A program made the position numbers and the translations under genes. A DNA stretch of 64,000 nucleotides from Bactericera cockerelli (lineage: Eukaryota; Arthropoda; Insecta; Hemiptera; Triozidae), in the NCBI GenBank assembly GCA_024516035.1, contig CM044958.1, positions 21,253,568-21,317,567 of the forward strand. Direction: 5' to 3'. Positions 47,202-56,481 of this stretch are shown one piece after another. The first letter of the stretch is position 1, and the number at the start of each line of letters is the position of its first letter. The notes beneath the pieces were generated by a model, which did no database searches, was not told the origin of the DNA, and saw only the letters and a program-made list of their open reading frames with translations.

Positions 47202-47728
47202 CCTCTCTCACACACACACACACACATACAAAGCTTATTATTCTCAGCCTAATTTTGCGAGGGTTTTCTATCACAGCTATCTAAACGAACCCAGCCGTTC
47301 CCGACATTTAACAAATTGTATATTGTATTCTCATCTCTTGACTACACACCTTGGACCGTGAATACGTTCAACTTTTGTAAATTCTTCCAACTCACATTTT
47401 GGGCGATCACTGAAGCCAACCCATTACTCCCTACGCTGCGAGTAAAGAGTGAACACTCTGTATACTTATTCTTGTTGATTACAAATATTGCATTGACTTT
47501 AGGTCTTAAAACACTTTTCTAAAATTCATGAAACTTCCTGATGATACTCACAGTATGTGCATCCTGTGACGTCACAATGTAAGCCTGTATTGTGTCCGGA
47601 ACATGGGACTTCATGACAGTTCTCAGCCTTTGTAAGATGGCGGTGGTATTTTTGGCAACCGCCATTGCTTCTGGAACACTGGAACTGAGAAGCAGAATAA
47701 CGTGAACTAGACCAAGTACGCACAGCAT
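34820..47728 (-). CDS. XPNPEP: Xaa-Pro aminopeptidase P with signal peptide
   Basis: M24-family metallopeptidase that removes an N-terminal residue preceding proline. Exons in transcript order: 47552-47728, 46509-46677, 45163-45335, 43801-43960, 41015-41211, 40466-40604, 39791-39920, 38408-38557, 37948-38077, 37219-37396, 36070-36245, 34820-34957. Phases agree; 638 residues to the first stop (TGA 34820-34822). Residues 1-22 form a signal peptide (hydrophobic [11 protein letters not shown]). The creatinase-like N-terminal domains ([22 protein letters not shown]) are followed by the pita-bread fold with dimetal ligands D426 (VDSGGQ), D437 (KDGTTD), H500 (GTGHG), E535 (DEPGYY) and E549 (IRIEN), spaced as in human aminopeptidase P. 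The signal peptide points to the secreted or membrane (XPNPEP2-like) class; the exact paralogue is not settled. Intron 4 is mostly a 19-bp minisatellite, and the TGA is followed in frame by a membrane-anchor-like segment. Confidence 0.92.
35650..35830. repeat. 54-bp minisatellite, about 3 copies
   Basis: Three copies of a 54-base unit (starts 35691, 35745, 35799 plus a partial upstream), in the last aminopeptidase intron. On the minus strand it is open as an 18-residue Gly/Ala/Leu/Ile repeat, but without splice or start signals I treat it as non-coding. Confidence 0.7.
36455..36755. repeat. 58-bp minisatellite, about 5 copies
   Basis: The marker TGTTCTAAC recurs at 36462, 36520, 36578 and 36636, with TGTTCTAAG at 36694, an exact 58-base period. 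It lies in an aminopeptidase intron between exons 36070-36245 and 37219-37396. Confidence 0.85.
36782..36995 (+). mobile_element. tRNA-derived SINE, family 4
   Basis: Head GCACTGG...CCAGTGC with a long variable arm as in class II tRNAs and B box GGTTCGAATCC, followed by a body with AATAATAAGACTCTGAGGG. Confidence 0.75.
37000..37190 (-). mobile_element. Dispersed 3'-end repeat (AATAAAG-tailed)
   Basis: Reverse copy of a retro-repeat reading GGGTTGGGTGGAAGAGATTG, CCCCGCCCTTTAGTTAGGAC and ending AATAAAG with an ATT-rich tail. Others: about 4060-4230 (-), 4645-4865 (-), 31610-31765 (+), 60646-60820 (+). Probably LINE-related 3' ends. Confidence 0.55.
37481..37609. mobile_element. 129-bp Harbinger-like MITE
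   Basis: Second copy of the same element, again exactly 129 bases with TAA on both sides (37478-37480, 37610-37612). In an aminopeptidase intron. Confidence 0.8.
39560..39765 (-). mobile_element. tRNA-headed SINE, family 5, internal deletion
   Basis: Head and 3' end present, most of the central body deleted. In an aminopeptidase intron just below exon 39791-39920. Confidence 0.6.
40738..40965 (-). mobile_element. 5S-rRNA-headed SINE, family 6
   Basis: On the minus strand the head reads as a 5S rRNA: GTTGAATGCACCGGTTCTCA, GATCACCGAAGTTAAGCAAC and a C-box-like end. It continues into the central body (GGTTGGGTGAGGTTAATGTG) and an A-rich tail at about 40738-40753. A 5S gene would not continue into this body. 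Confidence 0.8.
41765..43800. repeat. 19-bp minisatellite of about 2 kb (over 100 units)
   Basis: Array of CTTCACTAACATCACAATA with frequent variants (CACTCAC for CACTAAC, ATCACAATACC). A non-repeat interruption near 42160-42310 contains a duplicated CAGTATCACTATAAACAGTA block. It fills most of the 2.6-kb aminopeptidase intron and its last unit ends exactly at exon 43801-43960. The stretch about 42400-43200 is rich in one-base gaps and additions, which could be true decay or imperfect long-read consensus. Confidence 0.95.
44905..45115 (-). mobile_element. VNTR retroelement, copy with one unit
   Basis: Reverse-oriented copy with a single 38-base-type unit and the full 3' body. ATATTTCAT at 44896-44904 and 45116-45124 may be the duplication. 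A short GGTTCAAATTCTTTA tandem precedes the unit and is not seen in other copies. Confidence 0.65.
45934..46112 (+). mobile_element. tRNA-derived SINE, family 1, 3'-truncated
   Basis: Head and first half of the body match the copy at 1034; the tail is missing. In aminopeptidase intron 2. Confidence 0.75.
46198..46444 (-). mobile_element. Mini-Helitron
   Basis: Read on the minus strand it starts TCTATACTTATAAAAG after an A and ends with a GC hairpin (GCGGGC-GACA-GCCCGC) and CTAG before a T. A/T insertion point, TC start, 3' hairpin and CTAG end are the Helitron signature. No Rep/helicase coding. Confidence 0.7.
46719..47079 (+). mobile_element. VNTR retroelement, copy with six 38-bp units
   Basis: AGTCTGGCTG recurs at 46721, 46759, 46797, 46835, 46873 and 46911, an exact 38-base period, followed by a unique about 130-base 3' body and a GATGAT-type tail. 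Flanked by ATATTATAAA at 46709-46718 and 47080-47089, a probable target-site duplication. In aminopeptidase intron 1. Confidence 0.8.
47140..47198. repeat. (CT)n microsatellite with (CA)n end
   Basis: About 28 CT units followed by a short CA tract to 47225, in aminopeptidase intron 1. Confidence 0.95.
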
Positions 47729-48544
47729 TCTGACTGATTTACAACTTTTCTAGACCATGAAGAATACTGATTTGAGAGTTATTACTGTGACTCGTGTCAG
47801 TATTTGAGCAAGTGTGTTTTATTAACACTACTCACAGAAGGTTTTCTAGTGGAGAGGTGTCACTTTGTTACACATTTTTCTCTTAATGATCATACATAAT
47901 ATCTTTTTTGCACATTGTTTTAGTTTAATATAATATTGATTTGACAAACTGAATCTGATTAATGTAGAAAAAATTATACGTGTGTTTTTATCTGTTATGA
48001 TGATATTCAAACAAACCAATGATACTTGTGAATGAATACGTGTGCTTTTATTTCTGTTATGATAATGATATTCAAACAACGCAATACTTGTAAATAAATT
48101 ATATTCTTATCGAATTATTTTGTTATGTCTCGAGAGTTATAACAGGTTAGATGACAGTTTACTGAATTAGTCTTCCTATAAAAATAACCACAATAATTGT
48201 TAATTTCATTCAGAAAATAATTGAACACAGTAAATTAGTGATGGTTGGTATTTGAAGGTTGAAGATTAGAGAATGTTCAGGTTAATAATGCTCAGTAGAA
48301 CTCTCATTAAGTGCTGTTTCAAACTAAATCTATCAATTCTGTTATGTGCACATGTTATGTTAGAAAATGAGGAATGACACGCTACCTTCACAGCACTTGT
48401 AACACAAGTTTTAAAAAGAGACAAGAAGAAAAAAAAGGAGTGAAAAGGAAACGAGATGAAGAATGATGGAAAATTAATTCCCGAAAAGTACACCAGTACT
48501 TGCTTCATGGGAACATAACATTTATTCTGTAAATGATAAAAGAT

Positions 48545-49070
48545 TACTAACCGAACGCAGTGAGGTTCTGTTTTATCTTGGATACTGGATGATTTATGGG
48601 GCTTTCGTTTGTCTGTCTCTCTGTCTGTTTCGTGATAACTCCCGACCAGATACTTCAAAATAGATGAAATTTAGTAGGTATACAAGTTTATGGGGGTCCC
48701 AGAATTTCACCTGTTGCTTTCGGGCCCATTTAGGCCACTCGGGGCCGCATGGGGACCGTTTTGGTGAAAATTAAAAATAATTATTCTAATTTTATTTAAC
48801 GAAGCAACAATGTTCCTGAAATTTTGTAGAGTAGTTAAAAATAATATTTTATTTCGGTAGTGAAATTTTGTGATCGTGAAAGATAAGGGGGCCGTACTGT
48901 GGTACAAAACCAAGAAAGGTTTATATTTTTTTTATTATATAAAAACACATCGAGTGGGGTATTAAATGAAAGGTCTCGATGTCCTCATGCTTGATATGAC
49001 ATTTATAATTCGATTAGAGAATCCTGTGTGAGGTTTAAAGTTCGCAGAACTACTGGTAACTTAGAGACGC
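48545..49070 (+). repeat. Unclassified dispersed repeat, copy 2
   Basis: Same element as 21915-22500. A 5' fragment also lies at about 50995-51125, where CAAAGTGAGG/CCTCACTTTG forms a 10-base hairpin. Confidence 0.6.
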
Positions 49071-49249
49071 TAGAACATTCTTCTTTTTCTTCGAAATATG
49101 CTGCAAGTAGGTACAGAGTAATTAATTACTCTTTACCCCCTTCTCTTTTTTCCCCTTTCTATTTAAAAGAATTTAGCATTTAGAAATGAGCACAAAAATA
49201 TATTTATTCGCAATAATAATATTGATTCAATAAATAAATATTGCAGACC

Positions 49250-49600
49250 CATGTGGTTCCTCTCGCTTAAAGTATGGGCGACCAGTTTCTCCTCATGCAC
49301 GACAATGCCCGCCCACATGCGGCTAACTGTGTTGGGGAGTTCTTGGGTGAGGAGAATATTGACACTTTGGACTGGCCCTTTCTTAGTCCCGACCTCAACC
49401 CGATCGAGGATCTTTGAGACCGACTCAAACGAAGTGTTTGAGGCAGAATACCGGCTCCCCAGACTGTAGCAGAGCTCAAGATCGCCCTCACCGAAGAATG
49501 GTAGAGGTTGCCCCAAGATATTGTGGTTATTTTGGTCCAGTCAATGCCAAATCGAATGAATGCTGTGATTAGAGCTCGGGGAGACAACACAAAATACTGA
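49250..49600 (+). pseudogene. Tc1-family transposase relic, C-terminal part
   Basis: A plus-strand frame of 117 codons shows the Tc1 DD34E catalytic end: MHDNARPHAAN, then WPFLSPDLNPIED, then AVIRARGDNTKY before a stop. Several internal stop codons (one just after LNPIEDL) make it dead. No inverted repeats were found close by. Confidence 0.85.
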
Positions 49601-49923
49601 TTCACCATTGTTACGGATGAATCTTGTTGATTTCTCATGTTATAACTTCTTTTGTTAAACATAAAGAAAACATGTTTTTCTTCTTGATTTTTACGGCTTC
49701 TGGTAGGTGTTTTTTTAACAATCAAATCAAAAACAAAATTTACAACATTTTGAGATATCTTACAACTCGATAGAAATAGTAATTTCAAAGATATCGCAGA
49801 TTTGGTGGAGGAAAAAGTTTAATTCGCTTTTTCTGCTCTCAAGTGTATTTTATTTTCTCAATGAGCAAGTGTATCACTACTCGTACACTGAACGGATCAC
49901 TTACTCGTACAATTGTACATTAA

Positions 49924-50052
49924 GGGCGAAATTAATAGACATTTTTGTAATACCTCTGTGGCCCTAAGTCCTGGATTGCGTACTGTGTTAAATGCGAAAA
50001 ATCGATGCTAAGCAATGACTTAAGTTATCGATTTTGTTTATTAACTTCGCCC
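49924..50052. mobile_element. 129-bp Harbinger-like MITE
   Basis: Third copy, exactly 129 bases, TAA at 49921-49923 and 50053-50055. A related one-ended fragment starts at about 53712. Confidence 0.8.
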
Positions 50053-50519
50053 TAAACCACGATCAATTTGACATTGGGACTTTAGGTTTCATTGTTAGTC
50101 TCGCTTAGCTTAGATGAAGTATAAAATTCAGAATACATAGTAAAAATTAAAATTAATAGTTTTTCTAATTGTTCACTTCATACTGCATTTTTCTTAACTG
50201 ACATGGTTGCAGAGTTTTTAGATAATCTCTTACAGTTAACACTGCGACCTAATTAGATCTATTGGGACCAGTTGATTCTATTTGGTTTTAACGTCCTGAT
50301 TTGAGATGGATAGTTATTGTAAACAAAACCACTAAACAAAGTTGTCCGTTATTTAACGAGTTCATAACTAATTTTTCAATACAAGGTTAAAACACTAGTT
50401 GATTATTAATGAATTATTGTTAATGGATTTTAAGATTAAATAGGTATGTTTTTTTCTTCATTATTACTGGTTGAAGTTCCACAAAAGAAGCACCAATTAT
50501 CACACCAAACTCATTTTAA

Positions 50520-50780
50520 AACGATTGTGACCAGTTGATTGTATTTGGTTTTAACGTCCTGATTTGAACTAGTCAGGACGGGGGGTTTTACCCTCCATTC
50601 GCTGGGAATCGTACCAACTACATTAACCTCACCCAGCCTGGGTAAGGCCAGAAATGCTACCCTCACGTGTATTGATAAAACAGAATTTTCTTCGAATAGT
50701 CTGCCCCGACCGGGAATTGAACTCGGGATCTCTAAACTAAAGGCAATAGTTACAACCGTTACGCCACAGAGGCTGGCTTA
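50520..50780 (-). mobile_element. tRNA-headed SINE, family 5
   Basis: Reverse copy with head, central body and 3' part. A second 3' fragment lies at about 50205-50300. Confidence 0.7.
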
Positions 50781-53700
50781 TCTTCCTTTCATTTGTGTAC
50801 AAAATTTGGTTCTTAAAAAACTCAAATTTTAACAGTAGCAGCACCTACAATTATAAGAATGCCGAACTTAGAAGGTGATCGAACGATTTTGTGTATGAAA
50901 TAATTTATTTTGAATTAATTACAACTTTGTTCACTAGAGCTAAGATAAAAACTTGTTAGAAATATTTCAATATAAAAATAACTTTATTAAACAAACAAAG
51001 TGAGGGAGCGAAGTAACCTCACTTTGTTCTGGCTTTCGCCTGTTTGTCTGTTCCACAATGGCTCTTGACTGGATTCTTCAAAATTGTTGAAATTTAGTAC
51101 ACATGTTTACAGGGGTCCCACTTGAAAAGTTTACTCTCCTACCCTCATGAACAAGTATTTGAAGAAATTGGCGGTGTTGCCTCTTAAGCACTCTACAACT
51201 TATTTCTTAATTAGCCTACATGGGTAAAACCCAATTACTAGTACAATAAAGAAAGAACTTGTTTGGCAAACCTCTACCCAACAAGATCTATCCACAAACA
51301 GTTGAATACACCAGCAAAGTCTAAGGCCAGCCATACATGCAGTGATAAATCTGTTTAATTTATTGGATAAATTTCCAGGATTTTTTTTGTTTGGACTGAT
51401 TTTTCTAACATTAACTTCACCCTGCCTGGGTTGAGCAGGGAGTAGTCAGCATCATCAGCTATCCAAGTCCTAAACTCTCTGGATGTCGCTTAAATACAGT
51501 GACCGAATGAGAACTGGTGTATTCAACTTGCCATTGATGCTGGCCTTTAGATATTCTTGAAAATCTAGAACTGAGTAAAATCTGAAAACTGAACAAAACT
51601 CTCCCATGCACATAACATTTTTATTATTACTTTTTTTGTATTTTTTGAAGATTAAAAGGAATCAGATTCAAATGTAGGAGTTTCCACAAGGAAGATGGAG
51701 CTGTAGTGCCTTACCATGAATTTTAAAACTACATGTGTTATTTTTAATGTTATAGGTCTTTTAATATGCTGGTCTTAAATATATCATGTGCTGTTTTCTT
51801 CTCTATTTTATTATTACACAAATTCAATTAAGTTTAATTTACAGTAATATTATATACATACAAGAAATATTTACAATTATAGAAACAAAACTTAATCAAG
51901 GGTGGTGCTAATGCCAATGGCATTCTCTTCCAATTTTGGTACGATTTTGAAATCCCTTTTATTCATCAAATGAAAATTTCAATTTGATCTTGAAAACCAT
52001 CCAGATCTAGAAATTGAGAGGTAAAACTGTGAATTTTTTGCCATACACACAGTGACTTATTCACCCAATTTATTGGACAGAATACTTAGATGAGAATTAT
52101 GTAAGGAAATTATTTAGCGGCAAAAATTTATACTGCTTAAAATGGTAGGTTTTTCAGGGTTTTGTTCATCAGAAGAAAAAACCATATTAACAAGCTATAC
52201 TCTGATATTTATGAAAATAGAATATTTAGGACAAAAAAGTGCAAAAATAAGGTAGTCTACCATGGTAGTCTACCATATTTAGCAAAATTGAAGAAAATTG
52301 GTTGAGCAGTTTTGGAGATAGAAGTGATTTAGTGTAAAATCTCAAAATTGCCAAGTGTATACAATGTGAACACATCACAAGAAAGTATTGTGTCCATAAT
52401 TAGTAGTGTATTTATAGCTAGTTAGGTATGTATTTTAATGTTACTCATCAATTTTTTATTTATTTAGATATACCTGTTGTGGTTTACAAGATAATTAACA
52501 TAAAGCATCAATGGCGCATTGAATTCTTGTAGGGACACCAAAGTTAAGCTATGTCTAGCAAGATATAATCACTTCGTGATACTGTTGTAATTTGATTTTT
52601 TGTTGATTGTTAAAAATCTCTGAAGTTATTGGAAGTTGGCTTCCAATAATTCTGACGGTAATGAAAAAAAAAGAAAAAAGAAAATCCAATATTCATACGA
52701 AGAAAATAAACATAGTCTTGTACTTATTGAAAAATTTCTTTTAACAACAAAACACATGAATTCTATGAATGAGTATTTTAAAGTCAAAATACCTACTGAT
52801 AAACAATAAAGACAAAGGAGTGAAAATTTTCTCTGCAAAAAAACTATATACTTTGCAGAAATTTACTCCACACTTTGCGATATAAAGCTTTGTACAATAG
52901 AAACACAAAAATTACATTGCATTAGAATCAATCCACAAAAAAACTTTGCAAAAGTGTTTCAGGAACAGAAATTGGATTTGTGGAGTGAGAAGTACATAGT
53001 GTGGAGTGATTCCGCACTTTCAGGAACAGGGCCCTGTCCCTGTACACATTAGAAAGTGAAATATGTATAGCTCATCTTGGTCAAAAATTCACATTATTAA
53101 GCTTGCTATCTAACCTAGACATTAACCTTACTTTCTTGCTGTCTTTTTAGTTGTGACAGTGTTCTCTTATGTATTTTTTTACCATGGAATACATTTTTAT
53201 TCTTTAATTCTTGCTCAAAGCTTAAACTTACCAAGATGGAATACTAAATCAGTGAGAATGTTGTACAAATTAGATAAATCCTTTGTTGCTATCAAAATAG
53301 ATCCTTCCTTAATTTTTCTTAATATTTACTACTTAATACATGGATAACGATAAAACCAATAGCAGACCAAGCTGTATACTGTAACTTCAAGACTTCTGTC
53401 TTCAACAGGCCGATTCGGATTCTAATTATTCTACAATACTCGTTTTATCATTTTATCTTATCTATTATCTACATAGATATAGTAGAAACTATATAACGAA
53501 CTCTTGTGTAAAACTGAAGCACCACTTCGATTTGGCAGCCATTTTTTGTGGAGGCATTTCCACATGAAAGTTAAAAATTTAAATGTACATTCGTATGGAA
53601 GATTTCTGAAATTAAAATCTATCCTCTGACCTCTGAAGTTGTAAATTGTAAAGTGTTTTTAGTTCATTCTCTTTATAATTTATTCTATTGAATATGGATG

Positions 53701-54309
53701 ACAAGATTTTAGGGCGAAATTAATATACAAAAATATTTGGGTGCAAGACACGTACCCTATCGTCAGAGACTTAGCGTAACGTCATGTTCCTAGGAACTTC
53801 TGATATTAATGGTATCAACACATACGTTTCGAGCGAGAGTCGAAGGTTTCACCGTAAAAAATGAAGATTTTTCCTCTTCCAAAAGAAAAATGACATTCTC
53901 TAAGTTCGTTTATTTTCTTCCAGTTGAGTCCACTTTGGTTAGAAAAAAAATACGGCTATAAACAAATCGCGAGAGGGACATTTGTCGGTAAAGTTGCTAG
54001 CTTCACATCATGACGGGTTTTGAGAAACCCTTAATTTTCGCGCAAAATGATTTCCGCGCTTACTTGGATATTTGAAAAAAATGGCTATCTTCATTCCGAA
54101 TACTTTCATCCTGTAGTAGTGTAGTGAGTAGTCCTGTAGGACTAGTGTATAATTTTTTATGATAATATGCACATGCAATAATAATTTTCAATTTATCGTC
54201 AATCTCAATTAGTTCAGTTAATTTGAAATTTTCTACCTGAGATTTGAGATGAGATAAGAATTTAAGTTCAAACAACAAATCCTCAAAACTTTGACATAAG
54301 GCAATAACC

Positions 54310-54349
54310 ATGCCTCTCTACAGGATTGTTGACAACTCCTCTGGCTCAG
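54310..54349 (+). CDS. LEO1: Candidate first coding exon of LEO1
   Basis: An ATG in context AACCATGC opens 13 codons ending NSSGS and a donor CAG|GTAACT. Its phase (1) fits the next exon at 56482 (which needs two bases), giving [13 protein letters not shown]. Start, phase and composition fit, but the exon is tiny and I have no independent support. Confidence 0.3.
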
Positions 54350-54670
54350 GTAACTTGAAAGTCAGTCTCGTTATAGAGATCCTCACTTTTGATACATGTT
54401 TAGTCATTTTTAGTAGATAGTCAATAGAATGAAAGAAACTCACTCTTTCTTTGTAGAGTTGTAGAAATTTCAAAGAAAATACGAGAAGAGAAGGATCATC
54501 AGAAAAGAAAGGGACAGGTGAACCTAAGAAATCAGGGGGGGAATAAGTCTCATGGCTAGGTATTTCTGGACCACTTCTTATGAAACTTTCAGAGAATGCT
54601 TAGATCAATATGAGAAAATGATTTAACTTCAATTTTTTTTTATAGTTTACTATTCAAAGTGTTGTGATCA

Positions 54671-55286
54671 GTGATGTACCGCGGGGTAAATACCCGCGGG
54701 AAGGTAAATAAAAATTGGGTATTAAGCGGGTATTTACCCCAGGGGTCGGGTAAATTCCCCAAGTCTTTAAAACTGCGTTTTTGAATATTCCTGCCCAAAT
54801 AAAGTTTATCTGACTTGAGCTCTATAAAATTTCAAGTGGTGGGTAGGAAGCACCTACTTTTTATTATTTGTGATTTAATTTCAATTTAAAAAAATAAAAG
54901 TTTTCTGTTCCTGAATGTGATTCTTTACATTTCCTGTGATATGTTTATTTGTTTGAGTAATTTTATGTAAGTAATTAGAACCAGGGCAAATGGAGGCTGC
55001 AATCTAAAAGCCCTACTTGAGCAGGATAAGGCATGGCAGAACAAGTATGAGTAATATATGACTAATTACCTAAAAATACATTTTTTATAATTAGTTCTGT
55101 AAATCCTAACCTTCATGATCAACATTTTAATGTTTATATCACAGAGGGAGGGATCAGGAATAGGAGAAGATGTTTTATGTGTATATTGGAAAGGAAATGT
55201 GCTAAAATGGGTAAATACCCCAACTTGGGATAATTACCCCAGGTATTTACCCCAAAAATAAATACCCGGGTATTTGTACATCACTG
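54671..55286. mobile_element. hAT-like non-autonomous transposon
   Basis: Inverted termini CAGTGATGTAC at both ends and an 8-base target duplication with one mismatch (GTTGTGAT 54663-54670; GTTGTGAC 55287-55294). Subterminal regions are packed with GGTAAATACCC-type motifs on both strands, as expected for transposase binding sites. No transposase frame. Upstream of LEO1. Confidence 0.85.
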
Positions 55287-55560
55287 GTTGTGACTCAGCT
55301 CACTGGCATTACCAAATACAGGGTGCTCTTAGTGCAAATACTGTCCATTGCAATACAGTGCAGGAATGTGGTTACTATACTGGGCACACTTCCAGGTTGT
55401 GCTACCATGGAAGATTTGAATTACTGTCAATACAAAAAAAAGTTACAATATTATAGATGTTAAGTATTTAAACTGCCTAAATAATGGAAAGAGGAATGTT
55501 GTGTTTTCTTAACACCTAAACTGCCTAAATAATGGAAAGAGGAATGTTGTGTTTTCTTAA

Positions 55561-55776
55561 CACTTTGTACGCCAAGCCCAAAATCATGATTTTCCCCTGA
55601 GGCCACGATACAAAGGATTGTCTCTCAATATGTGTGACGTGGCCCCCAGCAAGTTTTTTTTTCATGGGAGTTCACGTTGCTCATATTGCGAGACACTTTG
55701 TTACCTCTGTTTTTGTATTTTAGTTGACTTTATTTTAACACTGTCGCTCATATTGAGCAACATGGCGTACAAAGTG
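55561..55776. mobile_element. piggyBac-like MITE (TTAA target)
   Basis: Inverted ends CACTTTGTACGCCA flanked by TTAA (55557-55560, 55777-55780), 216 bases, no coding capacity. TTAA duplication is specific to piggyBac-type transposition. A 46-base tandem duplication (about 55470-55562) abuts its left end. Confidence 0.75.
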
Positions 55777-56481
55777 TTAAGCTGGCTAAAATTGCTTGGG
55801 TTATGTAACTGGGTTGTGCAGCAACCCAGTTTAACCATCTGCACTAATTTTCTCTCCCATGAACCTAAGAGCTAAGACCATCATTCAACCAGCCTTCACA
55901 TATGTAATGTGTAATATCTCACCTTGATGCAATAGGTATTTACCAAGTGTGATTTTTCAGTCTAGATGTACATTCTTATGGAACTTTTTTTCCTACCAAG
56001 TTTTTCCTTGTGTTCTGGGCTTCAGACCTCCATTTCAGGTACCTTGGAATTGTTGAAGGAATCATTTCATAGTTTCAGAATTCCCAAAAAAATTCTAGAA
56101 ATGGTCAAAAAGTTTAAAAGAATTGACCCAAGTCAACACTTTTTTAACGCATGACCTCATTTTTTGGGGCATTGATGTTGGGCTCAATTTTTTTTAAGCT
56201 GCAGCTGGTTGTTTTGGCTGGGTGGCAATTAGCTCAAGAATATTAAATGGAATGACTTTTCAAAATTGAATTTATTTTAAAGGTGAAATTCAGTGCAATT
56301 AATTTTAGCTCTTTACAACTTTTAATTAGTTCTTGAGATACAGGGTTTGCCGTTCTGGCTAATGTCCATTTGTTCTGATCTATAACTTATTAACCGTAAG
56401 TTGCACATCTTCCATTGTATTTGTGATTTTATTGGTGATTTTATTTATTTTTATAAGATTAAATTTTATAATTTTATTCAG

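Larger units (their letters stand above)
47729..54309. other. Aminopeptidase-LEO1 intergenic region
   Basis: About 6.6 kb between divergent genes. It contains the dispersed repeat copies, the Tc1 relic, one Harbinger-like MITE, family 5 and 6 SINE pieces and AT-rich DNA. No further gene is recognisable; short open frames here have no family resemblance. Confidence 0.5.

Noticed and set aside
47039..47274. Ser/Leu and Arg/Glu open frames
   Set aside because: Produced by the (CT)n microsatellite.
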